64,000 bases of DNA from NCBI GenBank assembly GCA_046541515.1, contig JBKHDD010000005.1:10406-74405 (forward strand), in the 5' to 3' direction. Below are positions 55,946-64,000 of this stretch, in pieces. The DNA is from CAYFVR01 sp046541515. GTDB lineage: Bacteria; Desulfobacterota; Desulfobacteria; Desulfobacterales; Desulfococcaceae. Made by a program: the position numbers and the translations under genes. The first letter of the stretch is position 1; the number at the start of each line of letters is the position of its first letter. The notes beneath the pieces were generated by a model that saw nothing but the letters and a program-made list of their open reading frames with translations, searched no databases and was not told where the DNA came from.

Positions 55946-56563
55946 ATGACCCACTCCATGCCCCACGCCATTGAATCCACCAACCCCGATCGCGTCGGAA
56001 ACGCCATGGACCGGATGCTTCCCCTGCTTTTGACGGTCATGGCCCTCCTTGCGGCGATGGTATCCATGGACCTGAAGACGATTCGAGCGAAAGCATCCGA
56101 ACCCGTTCCGGCGCCCTCCGCCCCGGACGCGGCGGTTCCCGAACTGGCCGATCTGGAAGGGGTCCAATCCCGGAAAACCTGCGAAGGCATCGCCATCGCC
56201 CTTTCGGAAACCGTGCTTTTCCGCTCCGGCCGGGCCGGATTGGAGGATCGGGGGCGACCGGTTCTGGCCCGGGTGGCCGAGGCGGTGGAAACCTTGGCGG
56301 GCCGCGTGCGCGTGGAGGGCCACACCGACGACCGGCCCATTCGCCATTCCGCCTTCAGCTCCAACTATGCCCTTTCCCTGGCCCGGGCCCACGCGGTGGC
56401 CCGCTTTTTGGTGGAAACGGGACGCATCTCTCCCGGCCGCATCGGCGCCGTCGGATTCGGCGCCGACCGTCCGGCGGTCCCCAACGACTCCGCGGCCGGA
56501 CGTTCGGCCAACCGGCGGGTGGAAATCATCGTCCTCACCGAAGGAACGGCTTCCCATGAGTAA
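55946..56563 (+). CDS. OmpA-domain inner-membrane protein at head of fliL operon
   Basis: 205 residues. One membrane helix (about 22-42; MLPLLLTVMALLAAMVSMDL) precedes a Pro-rich linker and an OmpA-type peptidoglycan-binding domain (RVRVEGHTDDRPIRHSAFSS, NYALSLARAHAVARFLVETG, IGAVGFGADRPAVPNDSAAG). It lacks the ion-binding Asp of MotB and any MotA partner beside it, so it is not a stator of the usual kind. It may anchor the stator or basal body to the wall as an accessory. It overlaps fliL by 8 bp, so the two are made together. The start could be a later ATG (about 56006). Confidence 0.85.
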   Translation: MTHSMPHAIESTNPDRVGNAMDRMLPLLLTVMALLAAMVSMDLKTIRAKASEPVPAPSAPDAAVPELADLEGVQSRKTCEGIAIALSETVLFRSGRAGLEDRGRPVLARVAEAVETLAGRVRVEGHTDDRPIRHSAFSSNYALSLARAHAVARFLVETGRISPGRIGAVGFGADRPAVPNDSAAGRSANRRVEIIVLTEGTASHE

Positions 56564-57026
56564 AAAGAAAATCATTGTCCTCGTCCTACTGGTCGCCTTC
56601 CTGCTCTTCGGCGGCATCGGGGCCGGCTTCTATTTTATGTGGACGAAGCTGTCCGATTTGAAAGACGACGGCGGAAAAACGGCGGCCGAAACCGAGGAAG
56701 CCGCCGAACCGGAGTCCCCGGCCATGGGACCGGTGTACGCGCTGGACACCTTCGTGGTGAACTTGGCCGACGCCAAGCACACCTATTATCTCAAAATCAC
56801 CCTCTCTCTGGAATTGAGCGACGAGGCGGTTCGCGAGGAAATGGATCTCCGGCTGCCGCAGATTCGGGACCTGATCCTGACCCGCCTGCCCACCAAACAA
56901 AGCGCCGACCTGAACAGCGTCGCCGGGAAACAGTCCCTCCGGGAGGAGCTGATCGCCGCCATCAACGAACGGCTTCAGACCGGAGAAGTGCGCAATATTT
57001 ACTTTACCGATTTCGTTATCCAGTAG
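56556..57026 (+). CDS. fliL: Flagellar basal-body protein FliL
   Basis: 156 residues from the ATG at 56556. One membrane helix (about 5-27; KKKIIVLVLLVAFLLFGGIG) precedes an acidic linker and the FliL stomatin-like domain (VYALDTFVVNLADAKHTYYL and LKITLSLELSDEAVREEMD, ending EVRNIYFTDFVIQ). FliL surrounds the stator and strengthens torque. It overlaps the OmpA-domain gene and precedes fliM by 2 bp. Confidence 0.94.
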   Translation: MSKKKIIVLVLLVAFLLFGGIGAGFYFMWTKLSDLKDDGGKTAAETEEAAEPESPAMGPVYALDTFVVNLADAKHTYYLKITLSLELSDEAVREEMDLRLPQIRDLILTRLPTKQSADLNSVAGKQSLREELIAAINERLQTGEVRNIYFTDFVIQ

Positions 57027-57028
57027 CC

Positions 57029-58039
57029 GTGAACGAAAAGATTCTCTCCCAGGAAGAGATCGACGCCCTTTACGACGCCATGGCGGAGGGCAAAGTGGAG
57101 GCCGGCGAAACGTCCGAGGCCGAGACGGCGGCCGAGGAGGCCGGAGCAAGGGCGGTGGATTTCGCCGCCGGCGGTTCCGGTCGCCGGGAGTCCTTCGATG
57201 TTCTGGATCAGGTGTTCGACCGGCTGGCCCGCCAAATCCGAGGCGTCCTGGAGGATCGGCTCCGGAATCCGGTGGAGGTCAGCTTTATTTCGGCGGAAGT
57301 TCAGCGGTTCAGAACGTTTCTCAAGGGATTCGGGCGCCCCACCAGTTTCAGCGTGTTCGCCATGGACCCGCTGCCCGGTCCGGCCTTGCTCGTCATGGGC
57401 GACGGCCTGGTTTTCTCCTTTGTCGACTGCGCCTTTGGCGGCACGGGTCGGCCGGTGTCCCCCGGGCGGGATTTCACCCTGATCGAGCAGCGGGTAATCC
57501 GTCGCCTGGTCGCCGACCTGCTCTCGGGCCTGGAAACCGCCTGGGAGGTGGTGGGCACCGTCCGGGTCCGGTACCGCAGCGCCGAATCCAACCCCAAATT
57601 TGTCCAGGTGATCGGGCCCGACGAACCGATCATGACCGCCGGCTTCACCGTGGACGGGGGCGCGTTTACCGACAGCCTTTTCCTTTGCCTGCCCCTTCGG
57701 ATTCTGGAGCCGATTCGGGACGTGCTTTCGTTCGAACGGCTTCGGGATCGGGAAATTCGACGGACGCCGGACGACCGCCTCCGAGGGGCCGTGAACCGGA
57801 CGCCGGTGACCCTGACCGCCGAACTGGGGCGGGCCCGCCTGACCATTCGGGGCCTTTTGGAACTGGCGGTGGGCGACGTCGTGCACCTGGACAACGGCGT
57901 GGAATCGCCGGTGCCCGTCACCGTGGAGGGAATCGCGAAATTGACCGCTTACCCCGGCGCCCGAAATGGAAACCGGGCGATCCAAATCGCCGCCCGCCGG
58001 GACGCCATGCCCGAGAACGGAGCATCCAATGGCCGATGA
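57029..58039 (+). CDS. fliM: Flagellar switch protein FliM
   Basis: 336 residues from the GTG at 57029, giving the CheY-binding N-terminus KILSQEEIDALYDAM directly. The CheC-like middle domain (PVEVSFISAEVQRFRTFLKG, GDGLVFSFVDCAFGGTGRPV) and the SpoA C-ring domain (TPVTLTAELGRARLTIRGLL) follow. A Ala/Glu-rich linker is inserted after the N-terminus. It forms the C ring with FliG and FliN and overlaps fliN by 11 bp. Confidence 0.95.
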   Translation: MNEKILSQEEIDALYDAMAEGKVEAGETSEAETAAEEAGARAVDFAAGGSGRRESFDVLDQVFDRLARQIRGVLEDRLRNPVEVSFISAEVQRFRTFLKGFGRPTSFSVFAMDPLPGPALLVMGDGLVFSFVDCAFGGTGRPVSPGRDFTLIEQRVIRRLVADLLSGLETAWEVVGTVRVRYRSAESNPKFVQVIGPDEPIMTAGFTVDGGAFTDSLFLCLPLRILEPIRDVLSFERLRDREIRRTPDDRLRGAVNRTPVTLTAELGRARLTIRGLLELAVGDVVHLDNGVESPVPVTVEGIAKLTAYPGARNGNRAIQIAARRDAMPENGASNGR

Positions 58040-58382
58040 ATCCATCGAAAACGCCTCCGGGGAGCAAAAGCCCGAGGAAGAATTCGCCTTCCCCGCCCCG
58101 GAAAATGAAAACGGAAACCCGGACCGGGACCTGGAATTTATCCTGGACATCCCCTTGAGCCTGACCGTGGAACTGGGCCGCACCCGGATGCCCATCGCCG
58201 ATCTGCTGAAGCTGGGGGAAGGGGCCGTGGTTGAACTGGACCGGCCTTCCGGCGGACCCGTGGACATTCTGGCCAACGACCGGCTCATCGCCCGGGGCGA
58301 CGTGGTGGTGGTCAAGGAAAAATACGGGGTCCGGATCACGGAAATCGTGACGCCGGCCGAACGGATCGAGCGGCTGGGATGA
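58029..58382 (+). CDS. fliN: Flagellar switch protein FliN
   Basis: 117 residues from the ATG at 58029. An acidic N-terminal tail is followed by the SpoA domain: ILDIPLSLTVELGRTRMPIA, LLKLGEGAVVELDRPSGGPV and DILANDRLIARGDVVVVKEK. FliN forms the lower C ring and helps dock export cargo. It overlaps both fliM and fliO (4 bp, ATGA). Confidence 0.96.
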   Translation: MADESIENASGEQKPEEEFAFPAPENENGNPDRDLEFILDIPLSLTVELGRTRMPIADLLKLGEGAVVELDRPSGGPVDILANDRLIARGDVVVVKEKYGVRITEIVTPAERIERLG

Positions 58383-58771
58383 CCGGCGACCCCGATCTCG
58401 CCTTCGCCGCCCTGCGCATGTTGGGCGCCCTGGCGTCGCTGTCGATTTTGCTGGTCGGGGCCTTGTACCTGGCCCGGAAATACGGCGTGGGCGCCCGCGG
58501 GGGCGGCGACCCGATCCGGGTGCTGGCCACCCGGCCGCTGGGGGCTCGGGAACGGATCGCGCTGATCCAAATCCCCGGGGCGGTGCTGGTTTTGGGCGTC
58601 ACCCGGGAGCGGATCGAACTGCTGGACCGAATCGCCGATCCCGAACAAATGCGCCAATTGGAAAGCCGGCCGGAGACGCGCGATTTCAAAGAGTTGCTTG
58701 GAAAGGCGCTGGGCCGGAAAAGCGGCGCGGGGCGGACCTCCGGCACAGCTCCGGAGGATCGGACGAAATGA
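58379..58771 (+). CDS. fliO: Flagellar export protein FliO
   Basis: 130 residues. One membrane helix (about 12-34; LRMLGALASLSILLVGALYL) is followed by a small cytoplasmic domain (RVLATRPLGARERIALIQIP, GAVLVLGVTRERIELLDRI). FliO helps FliP assemble. It is coupled to fliN and fliP by ATGA overlaps on both sides. Confidence 0.9.
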   Translation: MTGDPDLAFAALRMLGALASLSILLVGALYLARKYGVGARGGGDPIRVLATRPLGARERIALIQIPGAVLVLGVTRERIELLDRIADPEQMRQLESRPETRDFKELLGKALGRKSGAGRTSGTAPEDRTK

Positions 58772-59577
58772 CCCGGCCAGGCTCGCCGGCATTCTCCCGG
58801 CGGTTTCGGCGCCGACTGGCCGTCGCAACTTTTTTGTTCCTGCTCGTCGGAACGGCGGGCGACCTTTCCGCCGCCGACCCCGCCTCGCCCGTCGCGGGTT
58901 CGAGCGGTGGATCGGGCATCCGCATCGACCTTTCGGGAGGGGAGGAAACCGGGCGGTCCGCCGTGGTGCTGGAGATTTTTCTCCTTTTCACCGTTCTGTC
59001 CCTGGCGCCGGCCATTCTGGTCATGGTCACCGGCTTTACGCGGATCGTGGTGGTGCTTTCCATCCTGCGGCAGGCCCTGGGCACCCAGGGGACCCCGCCC
59101 AACCCGGTGATCATCGGCCTGTCCCTGTTTCTCACCCTCTTCATCATGTTTCCCGCGGGAGAACGGGTCTACGAGAACGCCGTGACCCCCTATCTGGCCG
59201 AAGAAATCCCCCTGACCGAGGCGCTTGGCCGGGCGGAGGCGCCGCTGCGGGGATTCATGGCGGCCCAGACCCGGGAACGGGATCTCGCCTTGTTCGTGGA
59301 CATCGCCGGGCTGGAGCGGCCCCGGACCATCGACGACGTGCCCAGCCGGATACTGATTCCGGCCTTCGTCATCAGCGAGCTGAAAACCGCCTTTCAGATC
59401 GCGTTTTTGCTGTATCTGCCCTTTCTGATCGTGGACATGGTGGTGGCCAGCGTGCTGCTGTCCATGGGCATGATGATGCTGCCGCCGGTTATGGTGTCCC
59501 TGCCGTTCAAACTCATGCTGTTTGTGCTGGCGGACGGCTGGTACCTGATCGTCGGATCGTTGACGCGAAGTTTTTGA
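58768..59577 (+). CDS. fliP: Flagellar export gate protein FliP
   Basis: 269 residues. A cleavable-looking N-terminal helix (about 15-35) and the family core: LVMVTGFTRIVVVLSILRQA, LGTQGTPPNPVIIGLSLFLT, PAFVISELKTAFQIAFLLYL and VLLSMGMMMLPPVMVSLPFK. FliP forms the export channel with FliQ and FliR. Its end is followed by a 156-bp gap with a hairpin repeat before fliQ. Confidence 0.96.
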   Translation: MTRPGSPAFSRRFRRRLAVATFLFLLVGTAGDLSAADPASPVAGSSGGSGIRIDLSGGEETGRSAVVLEIFLLFTVLSLAPAILVMVTGFTRIVVVLSILRQALGTQGTPPNPVIIGLSLFLTLFIMFPAGERVYENAVTPYLAEEIPLTEALGRAEAPLRGFMAAQTRERDLALFVDIAGLERPRTIDDVPSRILIPAFVISELKTAFQIAFLLYLPFLIVDMVVASVLLSMGMMMLPPVMVSLPFKLMLFVLADGWYLIVGSLTRSF

Positions 59578-59620
59578 TCCTGGAAAGGCCGACTTTCCGC
59601 CTGAATCCGTCCTTTTGGCA

Positions 59621-59650
59621 AAATCGAATCGCGGCGGATCGCATACGCCC
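59621..59650. repeat. Hairpin repeat between fliP and fliQ (minus-strand copy)
   Basis: On the minus strand it reads GGGCGTATGCGATCCGCC followed by GCGATTCGATTTTG, close to the fliI-fliJ copy (51910). The stem pairs GGCG with CGCC and one mismatch. It fills the 59578-59733 gap, the only other loose junction in the fli genes. Confidence 0.5.
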
Positions 59651-59733
59651 TTGCCCATCCGGCGCCGCCGTTCTTTGGAAATCCCCATTGGAACGGCACT
59701 GGCTTTTGTCCCGTTTTTCCCGGAGAAATGTTT

Positions 59734-60003
59734 ATGACCCCCGAATTCGTCACCGGTTTTCTGATGGAAGCCATCAAAACCGCCCTGCTGTTGGCGGCGC
59801 CCATGCTGCTGGCGGGATTGGCGGCGGGCGTGCTGGTCAGCATGTTCCAGGCCGCCACCCAGATCAACGAAATGACCCTGGTGCTGATCCCCAAAATGAT
59901 CGCCGTGGGCCTGGCCCTGCTCCTGGCCTTTCCCTGGATGTTGCAGGTCTTTTTGTCTTTCACCCAAAACCTGATCATTAACATCCCGGAATATATTCGG
60001 TAA
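59734..60003 (+). CDS. fliQ: Flagellar export gate protein FliQ
   Basis: 89 residues from the ATG at 59734, which suits the GGAG 8 bases upstream better than the ATG six bases earlier. Two membrane helices are visible (AIKTALLLAAPMLLAGLAAG and LIPKMIAVGLALLLAFPWML), joined by SMFQAATQINEMTL, the FliQ signature. It is an export-gate subunit. Confidence 0.95.
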   Translation: MTPEFVTGFLMEAIKTALLLAAPMLLAGLAAGVLVSMFQAATQINEMTLVLIPKMIAVGLALLLAFPWMLQVFLSFTQNLIINIPEYIR

Positions 60004-60009
60004 TTCCCC

Positions 60010-60786
60010 GTGGCCGAGTTCACCGTTCCCCTGAACGCCCTGCATCTTTTCTTCCTGGTCTTCCTCCGGGTGGTCAGCCTCGTTGGCTTCCTGCCGGTGC
60101 TGGACACCCGGGGCGTGCCGCCGCTGTTTAAGGCCGGGTTGGCGCTGGGTCTGAGCGCGGCCATGTTCTGGAGCGCTCCCCCGCCGGGGTCCCCGCCGGC
60201 GGACCTGATCTCCCTGGGGCTGGCCGCGGTCGGAGAAGTGCTCCTGGGCGCGCTCATGGGCCTGTCGATTCGTCTGCTGTTCACGGGGGTGCAAATGGCG
60301 GGGCAAATGGTGGGTTTTCAGATGGGCTTCGCCGTGGCCAATATCTTCGATCCGGTCACCTCCGCCCAGGCATCCCTTCCCGCGCAAGCCTACAACCTGT
60401 TCGCCACGCTGATATTTTTGACCGTTAACGGCCACCACATGCTGTTGCGAGCCCTGGCGGAAACCTTCCAGCGCCTTCCCCCGGGGCGGGCGCTCTGGTC
60501 GGAAGCGGGCGCCCGCCCGCTGGTCGCCCTGGCCGGGGACATGTTCGGCATGTCCATCGCGGTCTCCGCCCCGGTGCTGACGGCCTTGCTGCTGACCACC
60601 GCGGCCTTGGGCATCGTGGCCCGCACGGTGCCCCAAATGAACGTCTATTTCGTGGCCATGCCGGTGTCCATCGCGGTGGGACTCCTGTTCATGGCCCTCT
60701 CCTTTCCGTTCGTCTGGCTGGTCCTGGGGGACCGGTTTGGGGAGGTGGGAGAAACCCTGCTGACCGTGATTCAGCCCTTCCGGTAA
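60010..60786 (+). CDS. fliR: Flagellar export gate protein FliR
   Basis: 258 residues from a GTG at 60010. Six membrane helices, with the conserved FLVFLRVVSLVGFLPVLDTR at the start and GFQMGFAVANIFDPVTSAQA in the middle. FliR completes the gate. The ATG/GTG starts of fliR and flhB are weak but the fold is clear; flhB starts 39 bp later. Confidence 0.95.
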   Translation: MAEFTVPLNALHLFFLVFLRVVSLVGFLPVLDTRGVPPLFKAGLALGLSAAMFWSAPPPGSPPADLISLGLAAVGEVLLGALMGLSIRLLFTGVQMAGQMVGFQMGFAVANIFDPVTSAQASLPAQAYNLFATLIFLTVNGHHMLLRALAETFQRLPPGRALWSEAGARPLVALAGDMFGMSIAVSAPVLTALLLTTAALGIVARTVPQMNVYFVAMPVSIAVGLLFMALSFPFVWLVLGDRFGEVGETLLTVIQPFR

Positions 60787-60825
60787 CTTGTATTCGACAA
60801 CCGGAACCCGGCGGAGGAGGCGTCC

Positions 60826-61908
60826 GTGGCGGAACAATCCGACCAGGAAAAAACCGAGGAAGCAACCCCGCGAAAGCGGGAAGAATCGCGGAAAAAAGGC
60901 GCCGTCGCCCGAAGCATGGAGGCGCCGTCCGCCATCGTGCTGCTGGCGGCGCTGGGGACGTTTTTGTTCGCCGGGGAATGGATGGTTCGTTCCCTGCTGG
61001 AAGCCATGCGGGACGCCTTCCGGCTCTCGGCCGACGTTTCCCTGACCCCAAATTCGATCCGGCCGCTGATGGCCGCCCAGGTTTCCCGCGCCGCGCTGAT
61101 CCTCGCGCCCCTCATGGGCGCGGTGGCCTTGGCCGGGGTTGCGGCCAATGTCGGACAGTTCGGTTTCCTGCTCGCGGGCAAGCCTCTGATACCCGACGCC
61201 GGACGGCTGGATCCGGTCAAAGGAATGGCGCGCCTGTTTTCCCTGCGCTCCCTGGCGGAGCTGGTGAAATCGCTTCTGAAAATGGCGGCGGTGGGGACGG
61301 TCACGTTTCTGACCATCCGCGCCCATCTGGCCGAGATTCCGCCCCTGGCGGGCGTTCCGGCCAACGCCCTGCTGGGGGTGATGGGCGGCATGACGTTGCG
61401 GGTCTGTTTTTACGCGGCGCTGGCCCTGCTTCTGATCGCCGCCTTGGACGTTTCCTTCCAAAAATGGCGTCATGAAAAAGACTTGCGGATGACCCGCCAG
61501 GAAGTTAAGGAGGAACATCGCCAACAGGAAGGCGATCCCCAAATTCGGGCCCGAATTCGCAGCGTTCAGGCCGAGATGGCCCGTAAACGCATGATGATGG
61601 CCGTTCCCCGGGCCGAAGTGGTCATCACCAACCCGACCCGCTTGGCCGTGGCCTTGGCCTATGATCCCGAACGGATGAGCGCGCCCCGGGTGACCGCCAA
61701 GGGCGCGGGCCATGTGGCCGCCCGAATTCGGGAAATCGCGCGGGAACACGGCGTCCCCCTGGTGGAACAGCGCCCCTTGGCCCGGGCGCTTTATCGATCG
61801 GTCCCCTTGGACGCCCCCATCCCGCCGGACCTCTTTCGGGCGGTGGCCGAAGTCCTCGCCTATGTCTACCGCTTGCGGAAATCCGGCCCAATCGCCGGCA
61901 AATCGTGA
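60826..61908 (+). CDS. flhB: Flagellar export switch protein FlhB
   Basis: 360 residues from a GTG at 60826. The N-terminus [20 protein letters not shown] is the family signature; four helices and a C-terminal cytoplasmic domain follow. The autocleavage site NPTH appears as NPTR ([20 protein letters not shown]), so the catalytic Asn-Pro is kept but His is Arg. It changes export specificity with FliK. It ends the flagellar genes in this window; no flhA follows, unlike many relatives. Confidence 0.95.
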   Translation: MAEQSDQEKTEEATPRKREESRKKGAVARSMEAPSAIVLLAALGTFLFAGEWMVRSLLEAMRDAFRLSADVSLTPNSIRPLMAAQVSRAALILAPLMGAVALAGVAANVGQFGFLLAGKPLIPDAGRLDPVKGMARLFSLRSLAELVKSLLKMAAVGTVTFLTIRAHLAEIPPLAGVPANALLGVMGGMTLRVCFYAALALLLIAALDVSFQKWRHEKDLRMTRQEVKEEHRQQEGDPQIRARIRSVQAEMARKRMMMAVPRAEVVITNPTRLAVALAYDPERMSAPRVTAKGAGHVAARIREIAREHGVPLVEQRPLARALYRSVPLDAPIPPDLFRAVAEVLAYVYRLRKSGPIAGKS

Positions 61909-61912
61909 CCCA

Positions 61913-63745
61913 ATGAAAATTCTTATCGTGGACGACGACCGGTCGGTGCGCCGCTACCTGGAACGGGTCGCCGATCGAATGGGGCTGGAGACGGAAACCC
62001 GTTCGGACGCCCGGGAGGCGCTGGAACGGGTCCAATCCGTTTTTTTTCCGTTGATTTTGACCGACGTCTACATGCCGGGAATGAACGGGCTGGAATTGGT
62101 CGCCAAACTTCGCGCGAAGCCGGACGGTCGGTTCATGGTGATTCTGGTCATGACCGCCTACGAGCGCAAAAGCGGCCTGGAAGCGGTGCTTGACGCGGGG
62201 GCCGACGATTTTTTGGCGAAACCCATTGAACTGGAACACCTGAAGGCCCGCCTGACCATTGCCCAACGCTTGGCCCGCCACCGGAGGAAGCAACAGGCGA
62301 TGGAACGGGAACTCCAAATCGAAAAGAAACGGGCCGAATCGGCCAGTCGGGCCAAATCGGAGTTCCTCGCCAACATGAGCCACGACCTCCGCACGCCGTT
62401 GAACGGCATTCTGGGCTATGCCCAGCTGCTGCTTCAGCGGGCCGATTTGGCGTCTCGCCCGCGGGAATGGGTCGAAATTATCCGCGACAACGGCGAACAT
62501 TTGCTCACCATGATCAACGACGTGCTGGACCTCTCCAAAATCGAGGCGCGGAAAATGGTGTTGCGGGAATCGCCGTTCCATCTTTCCGAATTTCTGGAGC
62601 GGCTGGCGGACATGTGCAAGGGGCAGATACGGGTTCGGAACAAATTCCTTCGCTTTCGCATGGAACTCCCTCCCGACTTCCCCGATGTCATCCAGGCCGA
62701 CGAAGTCCGGCTGCGACAGGTGTTGCTCAACCTTCTGGGGAACGCCGTAAAAAACACCGAGGCGGGGGAGATCGTTTTGAACTTGGCGCCTCTGCCTTCT
62801 TCCAACCGTCTTTCCGGCAAAAGCCGCTGGCGGTTTTCCGTGGCCGACACCGGCGTCGGCATTCCCAAGACGCATCAGGAATCGATCTTCCACCCCTTTT
62901 TTCAAGCGGGAGACGCCATTTCCCAAAGCGAAGGCGCCGGCCTTGGACTGGCCATCAGCCGACGCCTTGTGGCCCTGATGGGAGGCCAGTTGCGGGTGGA
63001 AAGCCATCCGGGGCGGGGCAGCCGGTTCTATTTCGACCTGGAACTGACCGCGCCGACGTCCGGGGGAACGACGGTCCGACGGGGGGCCTCCGTCTTTCGC
63101 CTCGATGGAAGCGGACGCCGGATTCTGGTGGCCGATCCCCGTCCCACCCATCGCCGACTTCTGCGGGAGATGCTGGCGAACGCGAATTTCCAGGTGGAGA
63201 TCGTACCCGAAGGCCGAACGGTGATCCGATCCGCGTTGGAGCGGCCCCCGGACCTTGTTCTGATGGATGGAGGGGGGCCCAACCCGACGAGCCTGGCGGT
63301 GGTTCGAACGTTCAAGACCCTTCCCATCCTTCGAGATATTCCGCTGGTCGTTGTTTCCGCCAACGCATTGGGAATGGTTCGTCAACGCTTCCTAGGCGCC
63401 GGATGCGACGGTTATCTTTTGAAGCCCATCCAGGTGGAAGATTTGATGAATTTGCTAAAAGCCCTCCTTTTCCTGGAACCGAGGTCTCCCGCGTCGGACC
63501 ATGAAGTTCCGGAAATCGATTTCCCGGAGCCCACGGCCGTTCCAACGCCTCTTCACCTGAAAACGCTGCTGGAAGCCGTTCAAATCGGCGACGTTTCCGG
63601 CTTTCGTGAACATCTCGCCGCCTTGACGGAGTTCCCCGGGTTTCGGGATCGGCTTTCCCGGATGGCGGACCAGTTTCTGCTGGACGGCATCCAGGAGGAG
63701 CTGGAACGCCGGCTGGCCGACGCCGTCCCGGCATCGGGGCACTAG
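61913..63745 (+). CDS. Receiver - histidine kinase - receiver protein
   Basis: 610 residues from the ATG at 61913, 4 bp after the flhB stop. Receiver 1 ([20 protein letters not shown], Asp in [13 protein letters not shown], Lys in LAKPIELE), kinase core ([21 protein letters not shown]-box [14 protein letters not shown]-boxes [11 protein letters not shown] and [11 protein letters not shown]) and a second receiver ([20 protein letters not shown], Asp in [10 protein letters not shown], Lys in LLKPIQVE). The last 60 residues are helical. Its position just after flhB suggests it belongs to the flagellar operon or controls it. Confidence 0.9.
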   Translation: MKILIVDDDRSVRRYLERVADRMGLETETRSDAREALERVQSVFFPLILTDVYMPGMNGLELVAKLRAKPDGRFMVILVMTAYERKSGLEAVLDAGADDFLAKPIELEHLKARLTIAQRLARHRRKQQAMERELQIEKKRAESASRAKSEFLANMSHDLRTPLNGILGYAQLLLQRADLASRPREWVEIIRDNGEHLLTMINDVLDLSKIEARKMVLRESPFHLSEFLERLADMCKGQIRVRNKFLRFRMELPPDFPDVIQADEVRLRQVLLNLLGNAVKNTEAGEIVLNLAPLPSSNRLSGKSRWRFSVADTGVGIPKTHQESIFHPFFQAGDAISQSEGAGLGLAISRRLVALMGGQLRVESHPGRGSRFYFDLELTAPTSGGTTVRRGASVFRLDGSGRRILVADPRPTHRRLLREMLANANFQVEIVPEGRTVIRSALERPPDLVLMDGGGPNPTSLAVVRTFKTLPILRDIPLVVVSANALGMVRQRFLGAGCDGYLLKPIQVEDLMNLLKALLFLEPRSPASDHEVPEIDFPEPTAVPTPLHLKTLLEAVQIGDVSGFREHLAALTEFPGFRDRLSRMADQFLLDGIQEELERRLADAVPASGH

Positions 63746-63754
63746 GAGATTCTC

Positions 63755-64000
63755 ATGCGCCGGCGAATTTTCCGGTTCCCGGCCGCCCTCTGTCTGGCCC
63801 TGGTCTCCGCCGGAACGGCGGGGGCCGACTTGACACCCCCGATGGGCGTCTCCGCGGAAAACCAGCCGGACCACGTCCAGGCCCGATTCGTGCGCCGATT
63901 CGCCGACGAACTGCGCGAAGCGGCCGGCGACCGGCTGGATGTCCGTTTTTTCGACCAGGCCCGCCTCTTCCGGGGCGCCGACGTCATCTATGCTCTTCGT
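63755..64000 (+). CDS. Probable TRAP-type solute-binding protein, N-terminal part
   Basis: The window ends after 82 residues. MRRRIFRFPAALCLALVSAG is a signal peptide, cleaved near GAD. After it comes QPDHVQARFVRRFADELREA and AGDRLDVRFFDQARLFRGAD, the order of a DctP-type TRAP binding protein (H-P-x-x-A-x-x-F ... G-x-L-x-V-x-x-F ... L). It follows the receiver-kinase by 9 bp with TAGGAG upstream. The assignment is from the partial sequence and moderately sure. Confidence 0.6.
   Translation, partial: MRRRIFRFPAALCLALVSAGTAGADLTPPMGVSAENQPDHVQARFVRRFADELREAAGDRLDVRFFDQARLFRGADVIYALR

Noticed and set aside
58336..61749. An 1137-codon minus-strand open frame opposite fliO to flhB
   Set aside because: It is antisense to six recognised flagellar genes and has the His/Gln/Gly bias of antisense GC-rich frames.

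Overview
The window is GC-rich bacterial DNA, densely coded, with strong G/C preference at third codon positions. The gene content suggests a motile, signal-rich Gram-negative bacterium, probably a Desulfobacterota-type (deltaproteobacterial) organism. The evidence is a split and heavily regulated flagellar cluster, sigma-54 activators, many receiver/histidine-kinase hybrids, an RND efflux pump with an outer-membrane-type lipoprotein adaptor, a PEP-CTERM sorting signal, and a TRAP-type binding protein. This placement is inference: no rRNA or other taxonomic marker lies in the window.

Layout. 1-2.4 kb (-): an RND efflux transporter (cut by the window edge) and its adaptor, behind a 16-bp palindrome. 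2.6-4.25 kb (+): release factor 3 (prfC). 4.5-6.5 kb (-): an unusual receiver / substrate-binding-protein / CheW fusion with its own terminator. 6.5-9.3 kb: accessory island with a transposase remnant, an AAA ATPase fused to a nuclease-like domain, and an inverted-repeat element. 9.3-22.3 kb: chemosensory and c-di-GMP block with three chemoreceptors, a receiver-CheC phosphatase translationally coupled to a diguanylate cyclase, a hybrid histidine kinase whose sensor resembles that of the first receptor, a 60-residue protein that is almost only a signal peptide plus a PEP-CTERM signal, and a receiver-kinase. 22.7-26.8 kb: small unknown genes (one pair overlapping or frameshifted), a second inverted-repeat element, a secreted EEP-family lipoprotein and the ABC-F factor ettA. 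27.1-32.7 kb (+): a five-gene Dpp/Opp-type peptide ABC importer operon.

32.8-45.5 kb (-): ten consecutive genes: four receiver/kinase proteins (one a pseudokinase between two receivers), a receiver-STAS protein, two sigma-54 activators (with and without receiver), motB, motA and a receiver-HD-GYP phosphodiesterase. A sigma-54-like promoter lies upstream of the last, so that gene, motA, motB and the NtrC-type activator probably form one operon. 46.1-55.6 kb (+): flgB-flgC-fliE-fliF-fliG-fliH-fliI-fliJ-fliK-flgD-flgE, closed by a strong terminator. 55.9-61.9 kb (+): an OmpA-domain membrane protein followed by fliL-fliM-fliN-fliO-fliP-fliQ-fliR-flhB, preceded by a near-consensus sigma-54 promoter. 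The right edge has a receiver-kinase-receiver protein and the start of a probable TRAP-type binding protein.

Together the genes describe the flagellar basal body, hook, export apparatus, stator and switch, with the transcription activators, c-di-GMP enzymes and phosphorelays that probably control them. No cheA, cheR, cheB, flhA, fliA or flagellin gene is present here, so these must lie elsewhere.
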